NCBI RefSeq assembly: GCF_002423035.1
Contig: NZ_DIUM01000097.1
Span: 5,090 to 55,710, forward strand
Reading direction: 5' to 3'
DNA: 50,621 bases
Source: Thiocapsa sp. UBA6158
GTDB lineage: Bacteria > Pseudomonadota > Gammaproteobacteria > Chromatiales > Chromatiaceae
Shown here: piece after piece, positions 24,472-33,456 of the stretch
Layout of the letters: every line of letters starts with the position of its first letter
Numbering within the stretch: position 1 is the stretch's first letter
Notes under the pieces: generated by a model
What the model was told of the DNA's origin: nothing
Database searches by the model: none
Seen by the model: the letters and a program-made list of their open reading frames with translations, nothing else
Made by a program: the position numbers and the translations under genes

Positions 24472-26295
24472 TCAGCCCCCCTCCCGCTCCGATCCGCAGC
24501 AGGGGCCGGATGCGTCGGGCGCCCGTCCTTCCATCACCTCGCTCAGGATCTCGCCGGTCACCGGGTTGGGCCTGAAGGTCGTGCAGCCCTTCAGACCGAG
24601 ATCATAGGCACGTCGATAGAGCCGCTCGAACGACGCAAACGGGATTTGCGTCGGCACGTTGATGGTCTTGGAGATGGCGTTGTCGACATGGGGCTGAACG
24701 GCGGCCTGCATCGCCAGATGGTCCTCCGGCGTCACCTCGTGCGCGGCGACGAAGGCCGGCGGTCCGGGACGCCGACCGAAACGCTCGCGCCAGAGCCGTA
24801 CGGCATAATCCTCGGCCCGATAGCGGTCCGATCGACCCGCGCCGGTACGGACTCGCCGATACTGCACCCGAGAGAAGACCGGCTCGATGCCGCTCGAGAG
24901 ATTATTTGCGAGCAGGCTGACGGTCCCGGTCGGTGCAATCGCGGTGAGATGCGAGTTGCGGATCCCGCCCGAGGCGATCCCGGCTCGGATGTCCTCGGGC
25001 AACCGCCGCACGAAGGGCGCCGCCAGATAGGCCTCGCGCACCAGGTACGGAAACGGACCCTTTTCCACGGCAAGGGCAACCGAGGACCGGTAGGCCGCAT
25101 GACAGACCGTGTGCATCGCTGCTTCCGCCCGACCGCGCGCGGCCGTGCTGTCGTAACGCAATCCCAACATGACGAGCGCGTCGGCCAGGCCCGTGATCCC
25201 CAGACCGATACGGCGACTCCCCCGCGCCTGCTCGGCCTGCTCGGGGAGCGGAAAGCGCGAGAGATCGATCACCGCATCCAACATTCGCGTCGCCACACCC
25301 GCCGCGTCGGCAAGGGCATCCAAGTCGAGCGACGCGGTCTCGTCGAAGGGTTCCCGCACGAAGGCGGTCAGATTGAGCGCGCCCAGATCGCAGGCGCCCC
25401 AACTCGGCAAGGGGATCTCGCCGCAGGGATTCGTGGCTCCGATGCGCTCGCGATAGGCGAGATTGTTCTCGGCGTTGATTCGATCGATGAAGAGCACGCC
25501 CGGCTCGGCCGTGTCGTAGTTGGCGCGCATGATACGCATCCAGAGCGCGCGCGCCGGCAGGGTGCGCAGAACCGCACAGGCGACAGGAGCATCACAGCCG
25601 GGCCAGACGCGGATTCTTCGACCTTGGAAGCGGGCACGATCCCGATGCGCCATCTGCTCGACGGGAAACACCAGCTCCCATGGCGCGTCCGCCGCCAACG
25701 CCCGCATGAAGTCATCCGTGACCAACACAGAGAGATTGAAGTTGCGCAGTGCCGTAGCGTCCCGCTTGGCATCGACGAAGCGCTCGATGTCCGGATGGTC
25801 GCAGCGCAACGTCCCCATCATCGCCCCGCGGCGTACCCCGGTCGAGAGCAGTGTCGCGCACATGCTGTCCCACAGGCCCATGAAGGACACCGGCCCCGAG
25901 GCCGTACCCCCGACCCGCTCCCCGCGCAGACCGGCGGGCCGCAGCGTGGAAAAGTCGCAACCCACGCCCCCGCCCTGCTGCATGGTCAGCGCCGCATCCC
26001 GCAGCGCCTCGAAGATGCCGGAGAGGTCGTCCGGGATCGGACCCATGACGAAGCAGTTGAACAGGGTCAGGTCCCGATCCACACCGGCCCCGGCGAGGAT
26101 CCGCCCGCCCGGCAGAAACCGAAACCCCTTCAGCAGGTCCAGATACCGCGCCGCCCAAACCTTCCGCTCCACCGGCTCGACCGACGCCAGTGCGTGCGCA
26201 ACCCGTTGCCGAGTCGCGTCGACATCGGCCTCGCCTTCGACCCGATAGCGGGTCTCCCAGACAAGACGCGAGAGTGTCGGGGGCCGGTCGTTCAT
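24472..26295 (-). CDS. nrdJ: Adenosylcobalamin-dependent (class II) ribonucleotide reductase
   Basis: A 607-aa enzyme reducing ribonucleotides to deoxyribonucleotides with a B12-generated radical, in air or without it. The first active-site Cys is in LFNCFVMG (Cys81). The phosphate or effector loop is MQQGGGVGCDFS. The radical-site loop is NPCGEIPLPSWGACDLGALNL. The C-terminal half contains APTGTVSLLANNLSSGIEP and NVPTQIPFASFERLYRRAYDLGLKG. The end carries adjacent Cys (GPCCGSE), as in reductase tails that receive electrons. The frame is open 49 codons upstream, but homology begins at MNDRPP (26295), with AAGGA just before it. No small-subunit gene is adjacent, which fits class II. Confidence 0.93.
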   Translation of the reverse strand: MNDRPPTLSRLVWETRYRVEGEADVDATRQRVAHALASVEPVERKVWAARYLDLLKGFRFLPGGRILAGAGVDRDLTLFNCFVMGPIPDDLSGIFEALRDAALTMQQGGGVGCDFSTLRPAGLRGERVGGTASGPVSFMGLWDSMCATLLSTGVRRGAMMGTLRCDHPDIERFVDAKRDATALRNFNLSVLVTDDFMRALAADAPWELVFPVEQMAHRDRARFQGRRIRVWPGCDAPVACAVLRTLPARALWMRIMRANYDTAEPGVLFIDRINAENNLAYRERIGATNPCGEIPLPSWGACDLGALNLTAFVREPFDETASLDLDALADAAGVATRMLDAVIDLSRFPLPEQAEQARGSRRIGLGITGLADALVMLGLRYDSTAARGRAEAAMHTVCHAAYRSSVALAVEKGPFPYLVREAYLAAPFVRRLPEDIRAGIASGGIRNSHLTAIAPTGTVSLLANNLSSGIEPVFSRVQYRRVRTGAGRSDRYRAEDYAVRLWRERFGRRPGPPAFVAAHEVTPEDHLAMQAAVQPHVDNAISKTINVPTQIPFASFERLYRRAYDLGLKGCTTFRPNPVTGEILSEVMEGRAPDASGPCCGSEREGG

Positions 26296-26485
26296 ATCCT
26301 TCAACGTCGCGAAACGCTTGGTTGCGGCATGCCTCGGTCGACGGCCGAATCTGGTTTCAAGACTGATCCAAGACTGGCACATCGGCCGGGTTTCGACTAG
26401 ACCGCACCGACGACCTGGTCTGAAACATTCTCGGCGTCGCAAGGGTCTGACTCATTAACTCAGCTCGCTTGTCGGGTAAACCGCC

Positions 26486-27691
26486 ATGACACGACTCCGC
26501 GCCCCCATCCGGGGATGGATGATCGGCTGGCTGACCAAGGAAGGTGAGCCGCACGAGGTCCCCTTGTGCGATTTCAAGCGCCTGAGCGAAGAACTTCAAC
26601 CCGGTGATGTGGTCTTGGTCGAGGGGCGCACCCGGGTCGGCGGCATCATCAAGCTGATCACCCAAAGCGCCTGGACCCATGCCGCACTCTACCTCGGGCG
26701 CCTGCACGACATCGAAGACCGCACCCTGCGCAACCTCGTCGTGCAGCACTATCAACGCGACCACAGCGAGCAACTGCTGCTCGAGGCCCTGATCGGTCAA
26801 GGGACACGCATCTCCCCGCTGACCCGCTATGCCAAGGATCATCTGCGGATCTGTCGTCCGCACGGTCTCTCCCGAGGGGACGCACAACAGGTCATCGGGT
26901 ACGCCATCCGTCGGCTCGGCAGCGACTACGACGTGCGCCAGTTGCTTGACCTCGCCCGTTTTTTCCTGCCTTGGGGCATCGTTCCGCGGCGCTGGCGCTC
27001 GAGCCTCTTCCAGGTCAACGCGGGCGGCGTGACCCGAACGGTCTGCGCCGGTTTAATCGCCGAGTCATTCGGCGCGGTGGATTTTCCGATCCTGCCCTTC
27101 ATCGATCGACACGCCGACGGCACCCTGCGTTTCTTCCAGCGCAACCCGCGTCTCTTCACGCCGCGCGACTTCGACTACTCGCCCTATTTCGACATCATCA
27201 AGTATCCCTTCCTCGGGATCGACGAGATCGGCCTCTATCGCCGCTTGCCCTGGTGCAGAACACAGGTGCTCCTGAGCGACCGAAGCCGCTCCTACCGCGC
27301 CGCCGTAAGTGCCGCCCGGATGACCGATCACGCCGGCCGGACGTCGACCGGCGCTCTGCCTTGCGGGTGCTCGGAGACGGTCCCGTCGCGTGCCGACATA
27401 CCTTTGACCCACGCAGTTGCGACGGTCACGCCGGCAGTGGCTGTGCCGGACCCGATGTGGCAGCGCCTGATGGGCCAGCTGTCCATCGATCGCCGATCCT
27501 TGCTCGCCAGCCCGACATCAGGAGCGTTCTTGGCGCAATTGCGGTTCCGGCGACCGGGTTCGCACCCGGGATCGGGATCGACGTCGCTGCCGCGATCTGA
27601 CGCTGTCATCGAGAAAACAGGCCCCGAACCGACCACACCGGGCTTCGGAATGGCTCGGTCCAAGAAGGCCATCTCGACGGAGGGCTCCTGA
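26486..27691 (+). CDS. YiiX/YebB-like permuted papain-fold (NlpC/P60-type) hydrolase
   Basis: A 401-aa protein. The N-terminal about 265 residues resemble the YiiX/YaeF permuted NlpC/P60 family: PGDVVLVEGRTRVGGIIKLITQSAWTHAALYLG supplies the conserved His (near residue 65). A later TRTVCAGLIAESFG supplies the Cys (near 192). Such proteins are thought to cleave amide or ester bonds in peptides or lipids. The C-terminal about 120 residues are Ser/Pro/Thr-rich and probably disordered. The gene ends 1 nt before fadE, so it appears to head the fatty-acid oxidation operon, an unusual partner. No signal peptide is evident. Confidence 0.75.
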   Translation: MTRLRAPIRGWMIGWLTKEGEPHEVPLCDFKRLSEELQPGDVVLVEGRTRVGGIIKLITQSAWTHAALYLGRLHDIEDRTLRNLVVQHYQRDHSEQLLLEALIGQGTRISPLTRYAKDHLRICRPHGLSRGDAQQVIGYAIRRLGSDYDVRQLLDLARFFLPWGIVPRRWRSSLFQVNAGGVTRTVCAGLIAESFGAVDFPILPFIDRHADGTLRFFQRNPRLFTPRDFDYSPYFDIIKYPFLGIDEIGLYRRLPWCRTQVLLSDRSRSYRAAVSAARMTDHAGRTSTGALPCGCSETVPSRADIPLTHAVATVTPAVAVPDPMWQRLMGQLSIDRRSLLASPTSGAFLAQLRFRRPGSHPGSGSTSLPRSDAVIEKTGPEPTTPGFGMARSKKAISTEGS

Positions 27692-27692
27692 C

Positions 27693-30023
27693 ATGACCAT
27701 CCCGCTTATCGCGTTCGGCACCTTTGCCGCGACACTCGCTGCGGTCACCTTCATCGCCCCGCTCCGCCGGTCCCTGATCACCCGACACCTGTTGAAACAA
27801 TTCCGGCGCGTCATGCCGGCCATGTCCCGCACCGAGCAGGAGGCGTTGGAGGTCGGCGGCACCTGGTGGGATGCCGAGCTTTTTTCGGGCCGTCCCGAGT
27901 GGTCGCGCCTGCGCAACCTGCCTCCGGCCCGCTTGAGCCCCGCCGAGCAGGCGTTTCTGGACGGCCCGGTCGAGCAGCTCTGTCGGATGCTCGACGACTG
28001 GCGCATCACCCACGAGGACATGGACCTGCCGCCCGAGGTCTGGTCCTTCATCCGGCGCGAGCGTCTCTTCGGACTCGTCATCCCGACCCGCTACGGCGGA
28101 CTCGGCTTCTCCCCGCTGGCCCACTCCGAGATCGTCATGAAGCTCGCCAGCCGCAGCATCACCGCCGCGGTGACCGTGATGGTGCCCAACAGCCTGGGGC
28201 CGGCCGAGCTGCTGCTGCGCTACGGCACCCAGGCCCAGCGTGACCGCTGGCTCCCGCGCCTGGCCAGCGGCGATGAGATCCCCTGCTTCGCATTGACCGG
28301 CCCAAAGGCCGGCAGCGACGCGGCCTCGACGCCGGACATCGGGGTCGTGTGCCGCGGCGTCTTCAAGGGCCGCCCCACGCTCGGGATCCGGATCGATTTC
28401 GACAAACGCTACATCACCCTGGGACCGGTCGCGACGCTGATCGGACTGGCCTTCCGCTTGACCGACCCGGACCGGCTGCTCGGCGACGATCCGCAACCCG
28501 GCCTCACCCTCGCCCTGATCCCAGGCGACACGCCCGGCATCGAGCGCGGGCGCCGCCACCTGCCGCTCGGCATCCCCTTCCAGAACGGACCCTTGGTCGG
28601 GCGCGGTGTCTTCATCCCGGTCGATTGGGTCATCGGCGGCCGAGACGGGATCGGCAAGGGCTGGCGGATGCTCATGGAGTCGCTCTCGGAGGGTCGCGGT
28701 ATCTCCCTGCCGGCGCTCTCTGCAGGCGGCGGCAAACTGGCGTCCCGCTATACCGGGGCCTATGCCCGGATACGCACGCAATTCGGCCGGTCGATCGGTG
28801 ATTTCGAAGGGGTCGAGGCCGCACTCGCACGCATCGCCGGGCGGACCTATCAGATGGACGCCGCGCACCGAGTCTTTCTCGCCGCGCTGCAGGCCGGCGA
28901 GCATCCGGCCGTGCTCTCGGCGGTGCTTAAGTACCAGCTCACCGAAGCCTATCGGCAAGTCATCAACGACGCCATGGACGTACAAGGCGGCAGCGGGATC
29001 TGTCTCGGGCCCGCCAATCCGCTCGGGCGGGTCTATCAGGCGATACCGATCGGCATCACGGTCGAGGGCGCGAACATCTTGACCCGCAATCTGATCGTCT
29101 TCGGTCAGGGCGCCTTGCGATGTCATCCGCATGTGCTCGAAGAGTTCAGCGCCGCGGGAGATCCGGATCCGGTGCGTGCGCTGGACCGATTCGATGCAGC
29201 CATCGCCGGACACGTCGGCTTCCTGACCCGCAACCTCTTACGGACCCTGCGGGATGGACTTTCCGGCGGACGTCTCGCCGCACGGCCGGTCGAAGGCTGG
29301 TTGGGTCGCCAGTATCAGCGCCTGGACTGGCTGAGCAGCGTCTTTGCCCTCAACGCGGACCTCGCCATGATGACCTTGGGCGGGAGCCTGAAACGGCGCG
29401 AGCGTCTCTCCGCGCGGCTCGGCGACATCCTGAGCCTGTTGTTCATGGCCTCCTGCACGCTCAAACACCACGAGGACCAAGGCCGACCAGAGGCCGACCG
29501 GGATCTGGTCGAGTGGGCCATGGCGGACCACCTGACCCGCATCCAGGAGGCGCTGCTCGCGCTCTGGCGGAACTTCCCCCGACGTAGTCTTGCGCGAGGC
29601 TTGCGGCTCATCAGCTTCCCGACCGGCCTGCCCTTCGAGGGGCCGAGCGACGCGTTGGAGCATCGTGTGGCCCGCCTGATCATGGAGCCGGGCGCGGCGC
29701 GAGATCGCCTGACGGCGGGCATCTTCGAAAGCCGCGACCCGAGCTTGGCCGTCGGTCGAATCGAGCTGGCCTTGGCGGCCGCGACGCACGCGGACGAGGT
29801 CCGACGTGTCCTGCGTGCGGCCGTTCGACAAGGCCGCTTGGCCGATCACGACGACCCGACGCGGCTTCGTGAAGCGGTCGCGGCCCGACTGATCACTGCA
29901 GAAGACGCGGCAGCGGTTCGCGAGGCGGAGCAGCTTCGCGATGCCGTCATCGGGGTCGACAGTTTTGTCGAGCTCCGGCCACGGCAGCGGCGGATTCAGG
30001 ATGAGTCGAGAGCAGCGGCCTAA
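27693..30023 (+). CDS. fadE: Acyl-CoA dehydrogenase, FadE type
   Basis: A 776-aa FAD enzyme that introduces the trans-2 double bond in the first step of beta-oxidation. An N-terminal hydrophobic segment (residues 1-24) is followed by the dehydrogenase core. Visible marks are the FAD/substrate loop FALTGPKAGSDAAS (near residue 197), YARIRTQFGRSIGDFEGVEAALARI, MDVQGGSGICLGPANPLGRVYQ, and VEGANILTRNLIVFGQG, whose Glu is the likely base. A long C-terminal helical extension typical of FadE (versus 380-aa acyl-CoA dehydrogenases) follows. It starts 1 nt after the preceding stop and is followed by the thiolase after 19 nt. Confidence 0.93.
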   Translation: MTIPLIAFGTFAATLAAVTFIAPLRRSLITRHLLKQFRRVMPAMSRTEQEALEVGGTWWDAELFSGRPEWSRLRNLPPARLSPAEQAFLDGPVEQLCRMLDDWRITHEDMDLPPEVWSFIRRERLFGLVIPTRYGGLGFSPLAHSEIVMKLASRSITAAVTVMVPNSLGPAELLLRYGTQAQRDRWLPRLASGDEIPCFALTGPKAGSDAASTPDIGVVCRGVFKGRPTLGIRIDFDKRYITLGPVATLIGLAFRLTDPDRLLGDDPQPGLTLALIPGDTPGIERGRRHLPLGIPFQNGPLVGRGVFIPVDWVIGGRDGIGKGWRMLMESLSEGRGISLPALSAGGGKLASRYTGAYARIRTQFGRSIGDFEGVEAALARIAGRTYQMDAAHRVFLAALQAGEHPAVLSAVLKYQLTEAYRQVINDAMDVQGGSGICLGPANPLGRVYQAIPIGITVEGANILTRNLIVFGQGALRCHPHVLEEFSAAGDPDPVRALDRFDAAIAGHVGFLTRNLLRTLRDGLSGGRLAARPVEGWLGRQYQRLDWLSSVFALNADLAMMTLGGSLKRRERLSARLGDILSLLFMASCTLKHHEDQGRPEADRDLVEWAMADHLTRIQEALLALWRNFPRRSLARGLRLISFPTGLPFEGPSDALEHRVARLIMEPGAARDRLTAGIFESRDPSLAVGRIELALAAATHADEVRRVLRAAVRQGRLADHDDPTRLREAVAARLITAEDAAAVREAEQLRDAVIGVDSFVELRPRQRRIQDESRAAA

Positions 30024-30042
30024 ACTCCGACTGGAGGACGCG

Positions 30043-31356
30043 ATGAACCAACACACACGCCCGCACACCCGGCCGGTCTATCTGGTCGACGGCTGCCGCA
30101 CACCCTGTCTGAAGGCGCGCGGGACCCCCGGACCCTTCACGGCGGCGGATCTCGCAGTGGGCGCCGGTCGTCCGCTCCTGCTGCGCCAGCCCTTCAGGCC
30201 GGAGGTGATCGACGAGGTCATCCTGGGATGCGTGATGCCGAGCCCGGAGGAGATGAATATCGCCCGCATCGCCGCACTTCGCCTGGGTTGCAGCAAGCGC
30301 ACCCCGGCCTGGACGGTCCAGCGCAACTGCGCCTCCGGACTTCAGGCACTGGACAGTGCCGCGCAGTCGATCGGCGCGGGGCGCGCGGATCTGGTCCTCG
30401 CCGGCGGCACCGAGGCCATGAGCCATGCCCCGGTCTTGTTCGGGCGCGCCCTCGTCGAGTGGCTGGGGCGCTGGTCACGCGCCCGCAGCTTCGCAACCCG
30501 CGGACGGATGCTGACGCAATTGCGGCCGCAGGACCTGGCCCCCGTCATCGGCCTGCTCAAGGGCCTCACCGACCCCATCGTCGGGCTTTCGATGGGGCAG
30601 ACCGCCGAACATCTCGCCTGGCGGTTCGGGATCGATCGCCAGGCGATGGATCGGTTCGCGCTGCGCAGCCATCAGCGCCTGGGAACCGCAATGTCCGACC
30701 ATGTCTTCTCCGCCGAGATCACGCCGCTCATCGCGCCCGACGGGACTGCCTATACTCACGATGAAGGCTATCGCGCCGATTCGGATCTCGCACAGCTCGG
30801 TGCACTGCGCCCGGTCTTCGACCGACCCACGGGTGCGGTCACCGCAGGCAACAGCGCACAGGTCACGGACGGTGCCGCGCTGCTCCTGCTGGCCTCCGAG
30901 GAGGCGGTGGAGCGTTGGGGTCTGACAGTGCTCGCGCAGCTCGTCGATACCGAGTGGGCCGCGCTCGACCCGACCGAGATGGGTCTCGGGCCGGTCCACG
31001 CCATGGCCCCGCTGCTGCGTCGTCAGGGGCTCGCGACCGGCGACATCGATGTCTTCGAGATCAACGAAGCCTTCGCCGCGCAGGTGCTCGCCTGCCAGGA
31101 GGCCTGGTCGGACCGCCACTATCGCGAAGAGGTTCTGGGTGACGAGCCCGACCAGCCGATCCCGGACGATGCCCTGAATCCCGAAGGCGGCGCCATCGCC
31201 ATCGGCCACCCTGTCGGTGCCAGCGGTGCACGCCTGGTCCTGCATCTGGCGCTGTCCATGAAACGTCGAGGGCTGGCCCTGGGCGTTGCGAGTCTTTGTA
31301 TCGGGGGCGGTCAGGGCGGGGCCCTGCTGCTGAGAACCGAAGGAGGTACGCCATGA
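30043..31356 (+). CDS. fadI: Acetyl-CoA C-acyltransferase (3-ketoacyl-CoA thiolase)
   Basis: A 437-aa thiolase performing the last cleavage of beta-oxidation. The nucleophilic Cys is in QRNCASGLQALDSA (near residue 93). The catalytic His is in EINEAFAAQ and GGAIAIGHPVGASGAR, and the second Cys is in ASLCIGGGQGGA. The length suits the FadI type that pairs with FadJ. The ATG at 30043 has GGAGG 5 nt upstream; the frame is open further upstream inside fadE. Its stop overlaps the next start by 4 nt. Confidence 0.92.
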   Translation: MNQHTRPHTRPVYLVDGCRTPCLKARGTPGPFTAADLAVGAGRPLLLRQPFRPEVIDEVILGCVMPSPEEMNIARIAALRLGCSKRTPAWTVQRNCASGLQALDSAAQSIGAGRADLVLAGGTEAMSHAPVLFGRALVEWLGRWSRARSFATRGRMLTQLRPQDLAPVIGLLKGLTDPIVGLSMGQTAEHLAWRFGIDRQAMDRFALRSHQRLGTAMSDHVFSAEITPLIAPDGTAYTHDEGYRADSDLAQLGALRPVFDRPTGAVTAGNSAQVTDGAALLLLASEEAVERWGLTVLAQLVDTEWAALDPTEMGLGPVHAMAPLLRRQGLATGDIDVFEINEAFAAQVLACQEAWSDRHYREEVLGDEPDQPIPDDALNPEGGAIAIGHPVGASGARLVLHLALSMKRRGLALGVASLCIGGGQGGALLLRTEGGTP

Positions 31357-33455
31357 AGACGCTCTGGACGCTCGCGCAAGACGCCACCGACGGGCTCTGC
31401 AGGCTCGGGATCGACGACCCGTCGCATGCCGTCAACCTGCTCTCGGTCGCTGCACTCGATGAGCTGGACGCCTGCATCACCCAAGTCGAAAACGGACTCG
31501 AGAACGGACTGGAAACCGGCATTGCCTCGGGACCCCGCGCGCACCCGATCACCGGACTCATCATTCATTCGCGCAAGGCGAAGGGGTTCATCGCCGGCGC
31601 GGATGTCGACGAATTCGATAGACTCGCCGATCCGGCCCAAGCCGAGCGCCACATCCGCCGAGTCCACGCCTTACTCGCCCGCATCGAGGATCTGCCGATC
31701 CCGACGCTTGCGCTGATTCACGGCGTCTGTCTGGGCGGCGGTCTGGAGCTGGCACTCGCCTGTCGCTACCGCATCGCGAGCGACGACCCATCGACCAAGC
31801 TCGGCTTCCCCGAGGTGCGACTCGGGATCTTCCCGGGCTACGGCGGCACCTGGCGCGCGATCCGAACGCTTGGCCCCGTCGCGGCCATCCAGGCCATGTT
31901 GACCGGAAAAACCTACTCGGCCCGCCAAGCCCAACGGATGGGTCTGGTCGATCGAGTCCTACCACAACGTCAGTTGGAGACAGGCGCTCGCGATTTGATT
32001 CGCGCCGCACCCCTACCAAGCCGGGCGAACTTTTCGCAGCGTCTGCCCAATCTTCCGCCGGTGCGCGGCTGGGTCGCGCAACGGATGACCCGCCGAACGG
32101 CGGCCAAGATGAGGCAGGAGCATTACCCTGCCCCCTTCGCTCTGATCGAGCACTGGCGCGCCAACGGCGAAAACGCACGGGGTCTGCTCGACGGCGAGGC
32201 CCGACGCGTGCCCGAGCTTCTGCTCGGCGAGTCCTCGACGAACCTGCGGCGCGTTTTCCATCTCCAGGAGCGGCTCAAGGCCCTGTCCGGCGGGGAGGTC
32301 CCGCGTCCCGACCGGGTCCATGTCGTCGGGGCCGGAGTGATGGGCGGCGACATCGCGGCCTGGTGCGCACTCAGCGGTCTGACGGTAACCCTGCAGGACC
32401 TCTCGCTCGATCAGATCGGACGAGCCATGAAGCGCGCCCATCGCCTCTTCGAGCAACGCCTGCGCGATCCACGGCTGGTCCGCACAGCCTGGGACCGGCT
32501 GATCCCGGACCCGGACGGCGAGGGTCTGCGACGCACCGACCTCGTCATCGAGGCGGTCGCGGAGCAGGCGGAGCTCAAGCAGCGTCTGTTCGCCGAGATG
32601 GAGACGCGCGTCCCCGAGCATGCCTTGCTCGCCACCAATACCTCGAGCATCCCGCTCGAGCGCATCGGCGAGGGTCTTCGGGATCCGGGGCGTCTCATCG
32701 GCCTGCACTTCTTCAACCCGGTCGCGCGGATGCAGCTCGTGGAGGTCGTCCGGGGCACCTCGACACGATCCGAGTCGGTTCAGCGCGGGCTCGCGGCGGT
32801 CCGCGCACTCGACCGGCTCCCGCTGCCGGTGCGCAGTCGTCCGGGATTTCTGGTCAACCGTGTCCTCATGCCCTATCTGCTGGAGGCCGTCGACCTGCTC
32901 GACGAGGGTGTCTCCATGGCCGCCATCGACCGAGCCGCGGTCGACTACGGGATGCCCATGGGGCCGCTGGCGCTCGCCGATACAGTCGGGCTCGACATCT
33001 GTCTGGCCGTCGCCGACACGCTCGGCCCCGCCCTGACAGCCCCGGAAGAGACGCCGGAACGTCTGCGCCGAATGGTTTCGGAGGGCCGACTCGGCCGCAA
33101 GAGCGGACAGGGTTTCTATGCCTATCAAGGGGAACGCGCGATGCCGCAAGCCGTGCCGCGCGGCGAACGGCCGCCGGAGGATCTCACCGAGCGGCTGATC
33201 TTCCGCCTGCTCAACGAGTGTGTCGCCTGTCTACGCGAAGGGGTCGTCGAGGACCCGGACCTACTCGACGCCGGGGTCGTCTTCGGCACCGGCTTCGCCC
33301 CCCATCGCGGCGGCCCGCTCCACGAGATCGCCCAAGGCGGCTGGGAGCGCATGCGCGAGCGTCTCGATGCGCTCCAACGCGACCATGGTCGTCACTTCAG
33401 ACCGGATCGGGGCTGGCAGTTGACACCGGCCGGGCTCTATCCAGGAGGACACTGA
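31353..33455 (+). CDS. fadJ: Multifunctional enoyl-CoA hydratase / 3-hydroxyacyl-CoA dehydrogenase
   Basis: A 700-aa bifunctional beta-oxidation enzyme. The N-terminal crotonase domain has oxyanion-hole segments KGFIAGADVDEFD and GVCLGGGLELALACRYRIA, and the catalytic Glu region FPEVRLGIFPGYGGT. Next comes an NAD-binding Rossmann fold, VVGAGVMGGDIAAWCALSG (near residue 328). Then come ATNTSSIPL and GLHFFNPVARMQLVEVV with the catalytic His, and two C-terminal dehydrogenase domains. The frame extends 19 codons upstream, but AAGGAGG just before 31353 and the 4-nt overlap with the thiolase fix the start. Thiolase-first gene order matches FadI-FadJ. Confidence 0.92.
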   Translation: MKTLWTLAQDATDGLCRLGIDDPSHAVNLLSVAALDELDACITQVENGLENGLETGIASGPRAHPITGLIIHSRKAKGFIAGADVDEFDRLADPAQAERHIRRVHALLARIEDLPIPTLALIHGVCLGGGLELALACRYRIASDDPSTKLGFPEVRLGIFPGYGGTWRAIRTLGPVAAIQAMLTGKTYSARQAQRMGLVDRVLPQRQLETGARDLIRAAPLPSRANFSQRLPNLPPVRGWVAQRMTRRTAAKMRQEHYPAPFALIEHWRANGENARGLLDGEARRVPELLLGESSTNLRRVFHLQERLKALSGGEVPRPDRVHVVGAGVMGGDIAAWCALSGLTVTLQDLSLDQIGRAMKRAHRLFEQRLRDPRLVRTAWDRLIPDPDGEGLRRTDLVIEAVAEQAELKQRLFAEMETRVPEHALLATNTSSIPLERIGEGLRDPGRLIGLHFFNPVARMQLVEVVRGTSTRSESVQRGLAAVRALDRLPLPVRSRPGFLVNRVLMPYLLEAVDLLDEGVSMAAIDRAAVDYGMPMGPLALADTVGLDICLAVADTLGPALTAPEETPERLRRMVSEGRLGRKSGQGFYAYQGERAMPQAVPRGERPPEDLTERLIFRLLNECVACLREGVVEDPDLLDAGVVFGTGFAPHRGGPLHEIAQGGWERMRERLDALQRDHGRHFRPDRGWQLTPAGLYPGGH

Positions 33456-33456
33456 C

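Noticed and set aside
23737..26400. An 887-codon open frame on the plus strand opposite trkH and nrdJ
   Set aside because: It is the antisense shadow of two well-identified genes in high-GC DNA, has low-complexity Arg/Gly/Gln-rich translation and no family features.
26296..26485. Possible cobalamin riboswitch or NrdR box before nrdJ
   Set aside because: No conserved riboswitch core and no paired NrdR-like boxes could be recognised.
27606..29213. A 535-codon minus-strand frame opposite fadE
   Set aside because: Shadow of the acyl-CoA dehydrogenase reading frame.
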